Of a DNA stretch of 64,000 nucleotides, positions 36,855 through 45,680 are shown piece by piece (position 1 is the first letter of the stretch; every line of letters starts with the position of its first letter). The notes beneath the pieces are model-generated. The model was not told the origin of the DNA. It saw only the letters and a program-made list of their open reading frames with translations, and made no database searches. Position numbers and translations under genes: made by a program. This DNA comes from Streptomyces sp. NBC_00390 (lineage in GTDB: Bacteria > Actinomycetota > Actinomycetes > Streptomycetales > Streptomycetaceae), in NCBI RefSeq assembly GCF_036057275.1, contig NZ_CP107945.1, positions 744,001 through 808,000 of the forward strand. Direction: 5' to 3'.

Positions 36855-38051
36855 ATGGACGGATACTTCGCCAGTCGACTGCACCATCAGCTTCGGGCCG
36901 AAGTGAGGGAATTCGCCGAGAGGGAGGTGCGGCCCCGGATACCGGCGATGGAGGAGGCCCGCGCGGTCCACCGGGAGCTGTCCCTGCTGATCGCGCGACA
37001 GGGCTGGCTCGGCGTCACCATCAGCAGCGATTACGGCGGAACGGCACTCGGACACCTCGCCAAGACCATCATCATCGAGGAGCTGTCACGAGTCAGCGGC
37101 GCCATGGGCGCGATGGTGCAGGCGTCCCAGCTGGGGGTGGCGAAGATTGTCCATTTCGGCAGTGACGAGCAGAAGAAGACCTGGCTTCCCGCCATCGCCG
37201 CCGGTGAATGCCTGCCCACCATTGCTGTCACGGAGGCCGAATCGGGCGGCCATGTGCTCGGCATGAGCGCCACCGCTGTGCGGGACGGTGACGAGTACGT
37301 GCTCAATGGCCGAAAGATATTTGTCGGCAACAGCCACGTAGGCGATCTGCACGGCGTGGTGGCCAGGACGGGACCCGGCTCAGGTGGGCTCACGGCCTTT
37401 CTCGTCGAGTCGGACCGGCCGGGGCTCCGGATCGGCGAACAGAGTCCGACGATGGGACTGCACGGGTTCAGCTTCGGCGAGCTTCACTTCGAGAACTGCC
37501 GGGTGCCCGCGGCCAACCGGCTCGGCGACGAGGGCGACGGGCTGGCCGTGGCCTACTCGTCCAGCGTGCTGTACGGGCGGGCCAACCTCACTGCCGTATC
37601 CCTCGGCATCCACTGTGCCGTCCTCGAGGAGACCACCCACTTCTGTGCCCAGCGCCACCGATACGGCAAGCCGTTGCACGAACTTCCCTCGGTGAAACTG
37701 AAGTTGGGGGCCATGCAGTCGCGGCTGATGACGGCCAGACTCGCCGCCTACCACGCCGTACATCTGCTCGACGAGGGAATGGCCTGCGACGCCGAGCTGA
37801 TGAACGCCAAGCTGGTCAATGTGGAGTCGGCGATCGACTCCGCCCGCAACGGCATGGAGATCCACGCGGCCTCGGGCCTGTTCACGGACCGGCCGATGGA
37901 GCGCTATCTGCGCGATGCCCTGCACATGTTCGCCCCGGCCGGCACCTCCGACGTGCAGTTGCTGCGCCTGGCGGAGGTGGCGCTGGGCACGTCCAAGGGG
38001 CAGTGGTCGAAGCAGCTGTCCGACCTGGTGCGGATGGCTCCCGCCATCTGA
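36855..38051 (+). CDS. Acyl-CoA dehydrogenase family protein
   Basis: A 398-residue flavin-dependent acyl-CoA dehydrogenase fold: helical N-domain, FAD-contact segment PTIAVTEAESGGHVLGMSAT and VGNSHVGDLHGVVA, and C-terminal helices with RHRYGKPLHELPSVKLKLG. At the position of the usual catalytic YEGT motif it reads PAGTSD (Ala362), so the canonical base is absent, a feature of some family members in antibiotic pathways. The ATG at 36855 has GAGGAGGG upstream; starts at 36765 or 36798 would add poorly conserved residues. No pathway partner is adjacent. Confidence 0.85.
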   Translation: MDGYFASRLHHQLRAEVREFAEREVRPRIPAMEEARAVHRELSLLIARQGWLGVTISSDYGGTALGHLAKTIIIEELSRVSGAMGAMVQASQLGVAKIVHFGSDEQKKTWLPAIAAGECLPTIAVTEAESGGHVLGMSATAVRDGDEYVLNGRKIFVGNSHVGDLHGVVARTGPGSGGLTAFLVESDRPGLRIGEQSPTMGLHGFSFGELHFENCRVPAANRLGDEGDGLAVAYSSSVLYGRANLTAVSLGIHCAVLEETTHFCAQRHRYGKPLHELPSVKLKLGAMQSRLMTARLAAYHAVHLLDEGMACDAELMNAKLVNVESAIDSARNGMEIHAASGLFTDRPMERYLRDALHMFAPAGTSDVQLLRLAEVALGTSKGQWSKQLSDLVRMAPAI

Positions 38052-38178
38052 TGTCCGTGTGCGACGGGTGTGCCGTAGTGCAGATGGCGTTCGGCCCCGG
38101 CAGGCGCTGCGGACCGCTGCCGGGGCCGTACTCGTGGCCTTCCCGGGGGCCGCGGGAGTGGGCCCCGGGAACGCCGCC

Positions 38179-38751
38179 TCAGATGCCGCCGTCCTCGCGG
38201 CGGTGGATCTGCTCGATCAGCTCCGCCGCAAGGGCCTTGATGGTCTCCAGGCCCGCTCTGCCCCAGGGCCGCGGCTCGGTGTCCACCACACAGATCGTGC
38301 CCAGCGCGATACCCGTCCGGTCGATCAGCGGCGCCCCGAGATAGGAGCGGATGCCGATCTCGTCGACGACCGGATTGCCCGCGAACCGCGGATAGTCGCA
38401 GACGTCCTCCAGGACGAGTGCCTTGCGGCGCACCACCACATGCGGGCAGTAACCGTGGTCGCGCGCCATGAAGCGGCTGACCCCGCCGCTGCCCGCCGCT
38501 GCCGCACCGAGGTCGGAGCCGCTGCGCGTACCGGTCGGGGTATGGAGTCCGGCGAAGAACTGCCGGTTCTCGTCGATGAAGTTGACCATGGAGAACGGCG
38601 CCCCGGTCACCTCCGCGAGCTTTTGGGCGAATTCGTCGAAGGCCGGGTCGGGCCGGTCTCCCAATCCCAGCTGGCGCAGCCGCTGCACCCGGACGGGGGC
38701 CTCACGGTCGACCGGTGTCAGCAGCAGATGGCCGGTGGGGTCGTAGGTCAT
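38179..38751 (-). CDS. GAF-domain protein of the conservon operon
   Basis: A 190-residue protein that is essentially one GAF domain (about 45-180): FSMVNFIDENRQFFAG, RDHGYCPHVVVRRKALVLED and IRSYLGAPLIDRTGIALGTI. The start overlaps the cvnD stop by 4 bp, so it is part of the cvn operon. Some conservons end in a P450; here a GAF sensor takes that place. Phytochrome-like GAF domains bind small ligands or chromophores, and the ligand here is unknown. Confidence 0.85.
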   Translation of the reverse strand: MTYDPTGHLLLTPVDREAPVRVQRLRQLGLGDRPDPAFDEFAQKLAEVTGAPFSMVNFIDENRQFFAGLHTPTGTRSGSDLGAAAAGSGGVSRFMARDHGYCPHVVVRRKALVLEDVCDYPRFAGNPVVDEIGIRSYLGAPLIDRTGIALGTICVVDTEPRPWGRAGLETIKALAAELIEQIHRREDGGI

Positions 38752-39362
38752 ATCGGTGCTCCATAGCTGGGTGCCGCGTCCGGCACCGCGGTGGTGGTGA
38801 GCAGATGCTGGACCAGGGTGACCAGCGTCTTGATCCCCGAGCTGGCGATCCGGGCGTCACACAGCACGACCGGAACCTCCGGCTTGAGGTCGATCGCTGC
38901 CCGCACCTCCTCCGGCTCGTAGCGATAGGCGCCGTCGAACTCGTTGACGGCGACGACGAATCCGATGCCTCGCCGCTCGAAGAAGTCCACGGCGGAAAAA
39001 CTGTCCTCGAGCCGGCGTGTGTCGGCGAGGACGATCGCTCCGAGCGCGCCCTCGGAGAGCTCGTCCCACATGAACCAGAAGCGCTCCTGCCCGGGCGTAC
39101 CGAAGAGATACAACACATGGCGCGCGTCCAGCGTGATCCGGCCGAAGTCCATGGCGACGGTGGTGGTCGTCTTGGACTCGATGCCGTCCAGGCTGTCGGT
39201 CGCCACGCTGACCTGGGTGAGCAATTCCTCCGTACTGAGCGGGTCGATCTCGCTGACCGCGCCGACCAAGGTCGTCTTTCCCACACCGAAGCCGCCCGCG
39301 ACCAGGATCTTGAGCGCGGTGGGGAAGAGGTCGCCGGTTTCAGAGCCTTCGTCGTAGGCCAT
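38748..39362 (-). CDS. cvnD: Conservon small GTPase CvnD
   Basis: A 204-residue Ras-like GTPase (MglA/DUF-type of conservons). The P-loop is GGFGVGKTT, the switch region is MDFGRITL, the G3 motif is LFGTPGQERF, and the G4 is VAVNEFD in place of NKxD. It is thought to form a membrane-associated G-protein-like complex with CvnA-C. It overlaps cvnC by 23 bp. An upstream GTG at 39404 is an alternative start. Confidence 0.92.
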   Translation of the reverse strand: MAYDEGSETGDLFPTALKILVAGGFGVGKTTLVGAVSEIDPLSTEELLTQVSVATDSLDGIESKTTTTVAMDFGRITLDARHVLYLFGTPGQERFWFMWDELSEGALGAIVLADTRRLEDSFSAVDFFERRGIGFVVAVNEFDGAYRYEPEEVRAAIDLKPEVPVVLCDARIASSGIKTLVTLVQHLLTTTAVPDAAPSYGAPI

Positions 39363-39717
39363 CGAGTACCGCCTCCAGCAAAGAACGGTCCGTGGTTGTG
39401 TCACTCCCGCGCGGGGCCCGCGCGGTCAGCGCGCCGCAGTCCACCAGGTCGGACAGCAGCACTTTGGTGACGACCGCCGGAAGCCGCAGATGCGCGGAGA
39501 TCTCGGCGACCGAGGTCGGGCCGTCGCACAGTCCCAGCGCCACACTGTGCTCGGGGCCGAGCTGTGGCTGGGGTGTGGTCCCGGTGGCCATCACCATCGA
39601 GAGCAGGTCCAGGGCGGCCGTCGGACGGGTGCGGCCGCCGCTGACTGTGTACGGACGGATGAGGCGTCCCGCCGCGTCGTCGAGCAACGGCCCGTCCTTG
39701 GGCGCCGGCATGTTCAC
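39340..39717 (-). CDS. cvnC: Conservon protein CvnC (DUF742)
   Basis: A 125-residue DUF742 protein: RLIRPYTVSGGRTRPTAALD then LGPEHSVALGLCDGPTSVAE and LRLPAVVTKVLLSDLVDCGA, a winged-helix-like fold. It is the third conservon component, probably linking the roadblock protein and GTPase. GTG 39717 overlaps the cvnB stop (GTGA). Confidence 0.92.
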   Translation of the reverse strand: MNMPAPKDGPLLDDAAGRLIRPYTVSGGRTRPTAALDLLSMVMATGTTPQPQLGPEHSVALGLCDGPTSVAEISAHLRLPAVVTKVLLSDLVDCGALTARAPRGSDTTTDRSLLEAVLDGLRRRL

Positions 39718-40151
39718 TGCCCCGCGGCGCTGGGCGTCGCTCCCGCGGCTTGTCTCGCCGGCGTCACCAGATACGGACGCACACTCTTGACCAGCATCGC
39801 CATCTCGTATCCGAGGACGGCGGCGTCGGCCTCACGGCCCGCGAGCACGGCCAGGCAGGTGCCCGAGCCCGCCGTGGAGACGAACAGCAGGGTGGAGTCG
39901 AGTTCCACGACCACCTGGCGTACCTCACCGCCGTCGCCGAACCGCGCTCCGGCACTGCGGCCGAGCGAGTAGAGGCCGGAGGCGAGTGCGGCCATGTGGT
40001 CCGCGCTGTCGGTGTCCAGTCCGTGCACCGATTTCACCAGGCCGTCGGAGGAGAGCAGTACCGCGTTGCGGGTGTACGGAACGCGTTGGACAAGGCCGCT
40101 GAGCAGCCAGTCGAGGTCCGAGGCATGACCGGCCGGCATGTCGCTCGCCAT
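39714..40151 (-). CDS. cvnB: Conservon roadblock/LC7 protein CvnB
   Basis: A 145-residue roadblock/LC7-domain protein: LDWLLSGLVQRVPYTRNAVL, LSSDGLVKSVHGLDTDSADH and LVKSVRPYLVTPA. Roadblock proteins act as regulators (often GAP-like) of small GTPases. It lies 6 bp after cvnA and overlaps cvnC. Confidence 0.93.
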   Translation of the reverse strand: MASDMPAGHASDLDWLLSGLVQRVPYTRNAVLLSSDGLVKSVHGLDTDSADHMAALASGLYSLGRSAGARFGDGGEVRQVVVELDSTLLFVSTAGSGTCLAVLAGREADAAVLGYEMAMLVKSVRPYLVTPARQAAGATPSAAGQ

Positions 40152-40157
40152 GGTCGT

Positions 40158-41981
40158 CTACTCCTTGGGGGTGTTGTCGGGGAGCTGCGGGGTGTGGTGC
40201 GCTGCGGGTTGTGCGGACGACTGGGACTCGGCGAGGCCGATGCCTCGCTGGAAGGCCGCCATCAGCCCCGGATCGTGCAGGGTGTGGTCGTCGTCCTTGC
40301 GGCGCATGGGGGCGTCCCGCAACTGGGGGACGAGGTGCTCCTGGCTCCGGCGCTTGGGCAGTTGGGGGCGGCCGGTGCTGCCAGGGGCCAGATGGCCCGC
40401 CGGGATGTCGCTCGGCATGGTGCGTACGGGTTCGGCCGGGGTGCCCAGATGTGGTGCCGGGCGGCCCGCGGGGGGCCTGGCGGCTGCGGGATTGGGCCGG
40501 TCGCTGTGCTCACCCCGTACGGGCAACGGGCTGGTCCCCGTGGTGGAGGGGGCCGGTTCGCGCTGCGCGGGCAGCGGGTGATGCGGCTGGGCGTGGGCCT
40601 GCTGCGGCATCGGATGCGGCTGGGCATGGGCGTGGGCCGGTGCCGGCTGCTCGGGCTGATGCGTGGGCAGGACGGGCGGCGCGGTGGCGGCGATACGGTG
40701 CGCGTTCTCCTGCGGCGCCGAGGCGGCGCCGGACTGCTCGAGCCGGTCGGTGGTGGCGCCGAGCAGTCCCTGCGGCAGGACGAGCACGGCCTGCACGCCG
40801 CCGTAGATGTTCGTCTGGAGCCGGACCGCGATGCCGTGGCGGCGGGCGAGCGCGGAGACCACGAACAGCCCGATCCTGCCGTCCTGCAGCAGATGCGCGA
40901 CATTGACCTGGTCGGGGTCGGCGAGGAGCGCGTTCATCTTGTTCTGTTCGCCTACCGGCATGCCCAGGCCGCGGTCCTCGACCTCGACGGCGAGTCCGGC
41001 CGTGACATGCTGGGCGCGCAGCAGCACCTGGGTGTGCGGGGCGGAGAACAGGGTTGCGTTCTCCACCAGTTCGGCGAGCAGGTGGATCACGTCGGCGACG
41101 GCATGGCCGCGCAGGGTGCCGTCGATCGGTGGCACCAGCTTGACCCGCGGATACTGTTCCACCTCCGCGATCGCGGATCGCAGGACCTCGGTCATGGTGA
41201 CCGGGTTGGACCACTGGCGCCGCGAGATCGCACCGCCGAGGACGGCGAGGTTCTCGGCGTGGCGGCGGATTCGGGTGGCCAGGTGGTCGACGTGGAAGAG
41301 GCCCTTGAGCAGTTCGGGGTCCTCGACCTCGTTCTCCAGTTCGTCGAGGAGCTGGATCTCGCGGTGGACCAGCGACTGGAGTCGCCGGGCAAGATTGACG
41401 AAGACTTCCACCTTCTGTTCGTTGCCGACGCTGCTGGAGAGCCGGGACGCCTGCACCACGGCCGCGACGGCCGCGTCGTGCGAGCGGCTCAGCTCCTGCG
41501 TGAGCAGGTCGAACTCGTCCCCACCCTTCGGTGGCGGCGCCGGCGTCCGGCGGGCGGGCGGTCCTTCGCCGCGTCTGAGCTGGTCGACGAGGGTAAGCAG
41601 GCCGGCTTGTTCGCGCGCCGTGCTGCGGCGCAGCGCGGAGCAGCGGTCGAGCACGGACTTGGACGTCCGGTCCGCGCCCACGGCGGCCGCCGCGACAGCC
41701 CCTATGGCCAGTGCGGCCATGCCGGTGAGCGCCACCCACAGACCGAGGGTCGGCTCGGGTGAGGTGGCGCGGATCGTGACGATCACCGCGGTCGCTCCGC
41801 TGAGCGCGGCGACGACGGTGGGCAGGACCGCGGTGCGCAGCAGTTGAGGGCGTATGCGGGTTTCCGGCGACGACGGCGCGGGGTTCGATCTCCCCGACGA
41901 CAGGGATCGGGCGCCGGGGCGGCCGTGACGCCCGCCCTCTCGGCGGTCGGACCGCGCGGCGGGTGCTCGTAGTTGAGACAT
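40158..41981 (-). CDS. cvnA: Conservon sensor histidine-kinase-like protein CvnA
   Basis: A 607-residue protein with two membrane helices (~47-70 and ~80-101). A cytosolic coiled region carries NLARRLQSLVHREIQLLDEL. A HATPase_c domain (~285-390; LLAELVENATLFSAPHTQV, VEDRGLGM) precedes a long Pro/Ala-rich tail (~410-600). It resembles a nitrate/sensor kinase but has no response-regulator partner, as in all conservons. Start ATG 41981 follows AAGGA; longer in-frame starts exist. It heads the cvnABCD-GAF operon. Confidence 0.9.
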   Translation of the reverse strand: MSQLRAPAARSDRREGGRHGRPGARSLSSGRSNPAPSSPETRIRPQLLRTAVLPTVVAALSGATAVIVTIRATSPEPTLGLWVALTGMAALAIGAVAAAAVGADRTSKSVLDRCSALRRSTAREQAGLLTLVDQLRRGEGPPARRTPAPPPKGGDEFDLLTQELSRSHDAAVAAVVQASRLSSSVGNEQKVEVFVNLARRLQSLVHREIQLLDELENEVEDPELLKGLFHVDHLATRIRRHAENLAVLGGAISRRQWSNPVTMTEVLRSAIAEVEQYPRVKLVPPIDGTLRGHAVADVIHLLAELVENATLFSAPHTQVLLRAQHVTAGLAVEVEDRGLGMPVGEQNKMNALLADPDQVNVAHLLQDGRIGLFVVSALARRHGIAVRLQTNIYGGVQAVLVLPQGLLGATTDRLEQSGAASAPQENAHRIAATAPPVLPTHQPEQPAPAHAHAQPHPMPQQAHAQPHHPLPAQREPAPSTTGTSPLPVRGEHSDRPNPAAARPPAGRPAPHLGTPAEPVRTMPSDIPAGHLAPGSTGRPQLPKRRSQEHLVPQLRDAPMRRKDDDHTLHDPGLMAAFQRGIGLAESQSSAQPAAHHTPQLPDNTPKE

Positions 41982-42121
41982 CAGCGTCCTTGGTACGTGG
42001 GGCCCCAGGAAAACGACGTGGTTCGAGTGGTCGACATCGGCTCGACGCTGGACCCGGGCATGCAGGATGAGCCCATCGTTGATCGCCGGCAACACACGGT
42101 AGTGGCCAAACGGACACGTGC

Positions 42122-42146
42122 GACGGGCAGTTGACAAAGTTGCCCG
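42122..42146. promoter_or_regulatory. Inverted repeat upstream of cvnA
   Basis: Arms ACGGGCA (42122-42128) and TGCCCGT (42140-42146) flank the spacer GTTGACAAAGT, which itself contains a TTGACA-like hexamer. It lies ~140 bp upstream of the cvnA start and may be an operator. Confidence 0.45.
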
Positions 42147-42196
42147 TTATTCGTCCTGCTCTGGTATGAGGGCTCGTACGAACGCCCGAAAGCATG

Positions 42197-42241
42197 CCCT
42201 TGACCCCGCGGCCGGATCTGTCGTGGCAGCGGGGTCAAGGG
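42197..42241 (-). terminator. Hairpin terminator of the MBL-fold gene
   Basis: A perfect 13-bp stem (42197-42209 with 42229-42241) and a 19-nt loop, 84 bp beyond the stop of the minus-strand hydrolase gene. Confidence 0.6.
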
Positions 42242-42324
42242 GGCGTCGAACTGGGCGAAGGCTGGGTGCGGGTGGCGGACCGGGCAGGCGGGGACCCGAA
42301 CGGATGTTGGCCGAAAGGCAGGGG

Positions 42325-43506
42325 TCAGGCCGTCGGTGCCACTTCCGGGGTGCCGCTGCGTGCGGAGGAGCCCCATCCGCCGCCGGGCGCGGTGGCGACG
42401 GCGCGCCACCACGGTACGGCCGGGACGGTGTCGGAGGTCGGCTCGAAGGGTTCGCCGGGGCGGGGCAGAGCGACCCGGGCCCCGGCCTCGGCGCCGGCGG
42501 CGACGGTGCCTTCACCGGGCTCCGCCCAGGGGTGCGGTGCGAGGTTGAACGTGCACCAGTGGATCGGCAGCATCACACCGGCCGGCTGCCCGCCCTGCAG
42601 ATCGAGGTGGGCCCGCATGCCCTCGGCGGGAGTCATGTGGATGTCGGGCCAGTACTCGCTGTACGCCCCGATCTGGATCATGGTGGCGTCGAACGGGCCG
42701 TGCTCGGCGCCGATGTCCGTGAAGCCGGGGAAGTAGCCCGTGTCCCCGCTGTGGAAGATCCGGTGCTCGGCTCCCTCGACCACCCAGGACGCCCACAGGG
42801 TGTGCTGCTGGTTGCGCAGCCCACGGCCGCAGAAGTGGCGAGCGGGGGTGGCGGTCAGGCGGAGCCCGTCCACCTTCGTCGATTCGTTCCAGTCCAGCTC
42901 ACGCAGCCGGTCGGCGGAGACGCCCCAGCGCTCCAGGTGGGCGCCGACGCCGAGCGGCACCGCGAAGACGGTGTCCGTGGAGACGAGTGCCTGGATGGTG
43001 GGCATGTCCAGGTGGTCGTAGTGGTCGTGGGAGATCACGACCACATCGACGGGACCGAGAGAGGCGATCGGGGCGGGGACGGGGTGCAGACGCTTGGGGC
43101 CCACGAAGCTGAAGGGCGAGCATCGATCGCCCCAGACCGGGTCGAACAGGACCCGGTGGCCGTCGATCTCCGCGAGGACGCTGGAATGCCCCATCCACGT
43201 GAGCCGCAGGTCGGTGACCGGGGGCTTGGCGAGGTCGGCGACCGTGGTGGCATGGACGGGCACGGTGCCGATCGGTGACCGGTGCGCCCGCGCCTCCTTC
43301 TGGAAGTAGATCTTGAAGAATTCGACCATGGAACCGCCGGAGGGCCGGGTCCGGGCCCCCACGGGGTTCTGGAAGACACCGTCGGCGAAGTTCGGCGAGC
43401 GGCGGATCCGCTCCATCCGGGCCCCGCCGGGGTCGGCTCCGAAAGCGGCCGATCGGAGCGAGCGCAGCCGGGAGCGCAGCGTGTGGGGGGTACCAGCGCC
43501 GGTCAC
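42325..43506 (-). CDS. Metallo-beta-lactamase-fold hydrolase
   Basis: A 393-residue MBL-fold protein of the UlaG/NAPE-PLD-like group. Metal ligands appear in SHDHYDHLD (His160, His162, Asp164, His165), IFHSGDTGYF and PIHWCTF, with the WMGHSSVL motif before them. Related enzymes act on phosphodiester or lactone bonds. GTG 43506 is preferred over ATG 43536 because AGGAGG stands just before it. It is a single gene; the substrate is unknown. Confidence 0.87.
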   Translation of the reverse strand: MTGAGTPHTLRSRLRSLRSAAFGADPGGARMERIRRSPNFADGVFQNPVGARTRPSGGSMVEFFKIYFQKEARAHRSPIGTVPVHATTVADLAKPPVTDLRLTWMGHSSVLAEIDGHRVLFDPVWGDRCSPFSFVGPKRLHPVPAPIASLGPVDVVVISHDHYDHLDMPTIQALVSTDTVFAVPLGVGAHLERWGVSADRLRELDWNESTKVDGLRLTATPARHFCGRGLRNQQHTLWASWVVEGAEHRIFHSGDTGYFPGFTDIGAEHGPFDATMIQIGAYSEYWPDIHMTPAEGMRAHLDLQGGQPAGVMLPIHWCTFNLAPHPWAEPGEGTVAAGAEAGARVALPRPGEPFEPTSDTVPAVPWWRAVATAPGGGWGSSARSGTPEVAPTA

Positions 43507-43596
43507 GGCACCTCCTGAAGCTCGGGTTCCATCCATTATGTATGTATGTGCGAAGCGGTATCGCGGGGCTGGGCGGCCCGGCGGGGGCCCGGGGCT

Positions 43597-44073
43597 TCAG
43601 GCCTGGGGCTGGCCATAGGCCCTTTCCACCCTCAGCCGCAGCACCAGGCGCCGGTCCTCGACCATCGCCCGCCGGTAGTCGTCCCAGTCCGGGTGCTCGC
43701 CCTGCACGTCCCGGTAGAGCCTGATCAGCTCCTCGACGGTGTCGTCGTGGGGGTCCGCGGCGACCGGCGAGAGGTCCGCGACGCCCTCGACGACGGTCCA
43801 TGCCCAGCGGTCCTTGCTCGTGACGTGGTAGGAGGCACGCGGGTCACGGCGCAGGTTCCTGGTCTTGGCTCGGTCGTCGGTGATGGAGACCCGCACGGTC
43901 CGCTCGTCGGGGTAGTAGGCGTGGTTCACGTTCGACAGCTGGGGCCTGCCGTCCCGCTTGAGGGTCACCAGCACGCCACCGTCCTGCTCGGCGACCAGCT
44001 TCAGCAGGGCGTCGTGCCGCGGGTCCGACCCTGGGTTCGAAGTCGCTTCCGGCTGTGCGTCCATATCCGTCAT
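43597..44073 (-). CDS. PPOX-class flavin/F420-dependent oxidoreductase
   Basis: A 158-residue split-barrel protein: LVTLKRDGRPQLSNVNHAYY, RVSITDDRAKTRNLRRDPRA, YHVTSKDRWAWTVVEGVADL and RRAMVEDRRLVLRLRVERAY. This pattern is typical of actinobacterial PPOX-class F420-dependent enzymes (TIGR03618-like). It likely binds F420 and reduces a small substrate or biliverdin-like compound. It is divergent from the CMD-family gene, so the pair may be co-regulated. Confidence 0.85.
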   Translation of the reverse strand: MTDMDAQPEATSNPGSDPRHDALLKLVAEQDGGVLVTLKRDGRPQLSNVNHAYYPDERTVRVSITDDRAKTRNLRRDPRASYHVTSKDRWAWTVVEGVADLSPVAADPHDDTVEELIRLYRDVQGEHPDWDDYRRAMVEDRRLVLRLRVERAYGQPQA

Positions 44074-44235
44074 GACCAGGCAACGCCTGCTCCCTTTCCG
44101 GTGTTCCTGCCCGCCGGGATCCGGTGCCGTCCGGCCGATGTCACATTCCGGGGCGGCCGGTCCGTCATATCGGTGAAGGGCATCGCACAGGACCGAGCCG
44201 GTCCAAGCGATCACGAAGAAAGAGGGAGGCCCGTC

Positions 44236-44814
44236 ATGGCCCGCATCTCGCTCACCCCGCCCCGTTCGCTGTTCCTGCGCTTCACGGAGTGGTACTCGAA
44301 GCGCTCGTACGGTGAGGTCCTGGACCCCGTCCGGGCGCTGGCCCACAACCCGCGGGTGATGCGGTCCGATCTCCGCTTCGAAATGTCGGTGGCCAGGTGG
44401 AACCGCCTGGACGACGAGCTGAAGACGCTCGCCGTGATGGCCACGGCAGCGTCGATCGGCTGCAGCTGGTGCATGGACTTCGGGCACTGGGAGAGCCGAC
44501 GACAGGGGATGGACGCACGTAAGGTGCAGGATGTGCCCATGTGGCGTGAGAGCGACGCCTACAGCCCGCTGGAGCGGGATGTCATGGAGTACGCCGAGGC
44601 CATGACGGCCAACCCGCCACAGGTCGCTGACGACTTGGCGGAGCGGCTGGTCGCGGCGCTGGGTGAGCCGGCGTTCGTCGAACTGACCGCGATGGTCGCG
44701 GTGGAGAACCTCCGCTCGCGGATCAACTCTGCACTGGGCCTGACCAGTCAGGGCTTCAAGGATCGCTGCGAGATCCCGGCGAAGCCGCCCACCCGGACCG
44801 CCGCCGCGCGCTGA
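44236..44814 (+). CDS. Carboxymuconolactone decarboxylase/AhpD-like protein
   Basis: A 192-residue helical protein of the CMD/AhpD family. The redox CxxC is CSWC at residues 76-79, within LAVMATAASIGCSWCMDFGH. Many such Streptomyces proteins are peroxidase-like rather than decarboxylases. ATG 44236 has AGGGAGG upstream. It is divergent from the F420-type oxidoreductase, with 162 bp between them for promoters. Confidence 0.87.
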   Translation: MARISLTPPRSLFLRFTEWYSKRSYGEVLDPVRALAHNPRVMRSDLRFEMSVARWNRLDDELKTLAVMATAASIGCSWCMDFGHWESRRQGMDARKVQDVPMWRESDAYSPLERDVMEYAEAMTANPPQVADDLAERLVAALGEPAFVELTAMVAVENLRSRINSALGLTSQGFKDRCEIPAKPPTRTAAAR

Positions 44815-44996
44815 CCTGTCGCGCCCGGCCGGACCGGCGGCGCACGGTACGAGCGGGCCGGGCAACAGCGCCCGACAGCCGCACAGCGGGGCCCTGTCGG
44901 ACCGGCGGAGCACGCCCGCTCGTCGCGACCGGCAAGCGAGCCCCCGTCTCCGACAGCGGCGGGCCTGCTCCAAGATCCGCTGTGTAGGGTGACGCC

Positions 44997-45617
44997 GTGG
45001 GCAGAGTCCGGTTGAGTGTGGCGGAGCGGCGGGAGGAGCTGCTGTGCGCCGCCGTCGAGCAGATCGAGCAGCGGGGCGTGGCGGCCGTGCGCATCTCCGA
45101 CGTGGCAGCGTCCCTGGGCGTGAGCAGCGCCTTGGTGCTCTACCACTTCTCGACCAAGGAGAAGCTGGTGGCCGATGCGTTCAGCTATGCCGCCGACGGC
45201 GATCTCGCCCATCTGCGCAAGCTGCTCGGACGGCGCACCACCGCACTGCGGCGGCTGCGGTCCGCCGTGCGCTGGTATGCGCCGACCGGGCAGGCCAAGG
45301 GCTGGCGCCTGTGGATCGAGGGCTGGGCGGTCGCGCTGCGCGAACCGGCCCTGCGTGATGTGGCCCGCGATCTCGACCAGCAGTGGAAGGCCGCTCTGAC
45401 CGGGGTCATAGCCGAGGGCGCCGCCACCGGGGAGTTCCCGTGCGAGGACCCGGCGGCGGCCGCCTGGCGGCTCACGGCCTTCCTGGACGGTCTGGCGGTC
45501 CAGATGACCTCGTACGCGGGGTCGCTGTCCCGGGCGGCCATGCTGGAGTGGACCGACGAGGCGCTCGCCCGCGAACTCGGCGTCGATCGTGCAGCCCTCA
45601 GCGCCGGCGCCCGCTGA
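44997..45617 (+). CDS. TetR-family transcriptional regulator (BetI-like)
   Basis: A 206-residue TetR protein started at GTG 44997. The HTH (residues ~8-58) includes AAVEQIEQRGVAAVRISDVA and SSALVLYHFSTKEKLVADAF, and the C-terminal domain resembles the BetI/TetR_C_6 group. No obvious target is adjacent; the upstream intergenic DNA (44815-44996) holds G/C-rich repeats without a clear palindrome. Confidence 0.9.
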   Translation: MGRVRLSVAERREELLCAAVEQIEQRGVAAVRISDVAASLGVSSALVLYHFSTKEKLVADAFSYAADGDLAHLRKLLGRRTTALRRLRSAVRWYAPTGQAKGWRLWIEGWAVALREPALRDVARDLDQQWKAALTGVIAEGAATGEFPCEDPAAAAWRLTAFLDGLAVQMTSYAGSLSRAAMLEWTDEALARELGVDRAALSAGAR

Positions 45618-45680
45618 CCCACCCTCCCTCGGCGACGCGCCTGTCGCCCCCGGTTCTCAGGCGGCACACGCACCGGCGCC

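Larger units (their letters stand above)
41982..42324. other. Intergenic region upstream of cvnA
   Basis: 343 bp containing the cvnA promoter region, the inverted repeat at 42122-42146 and the terminator of the MBL-fold gene at 42197-42241. No additional gene is supported. Confidence 0.5.

Noticed and set aside
36568..36906. Possible small gene upstream of the acyl-CoA dehydrogenase
   Set aside because: No recognisable fold; it overlaps the dehydrogenase start and has poor codon structure for this GC content.
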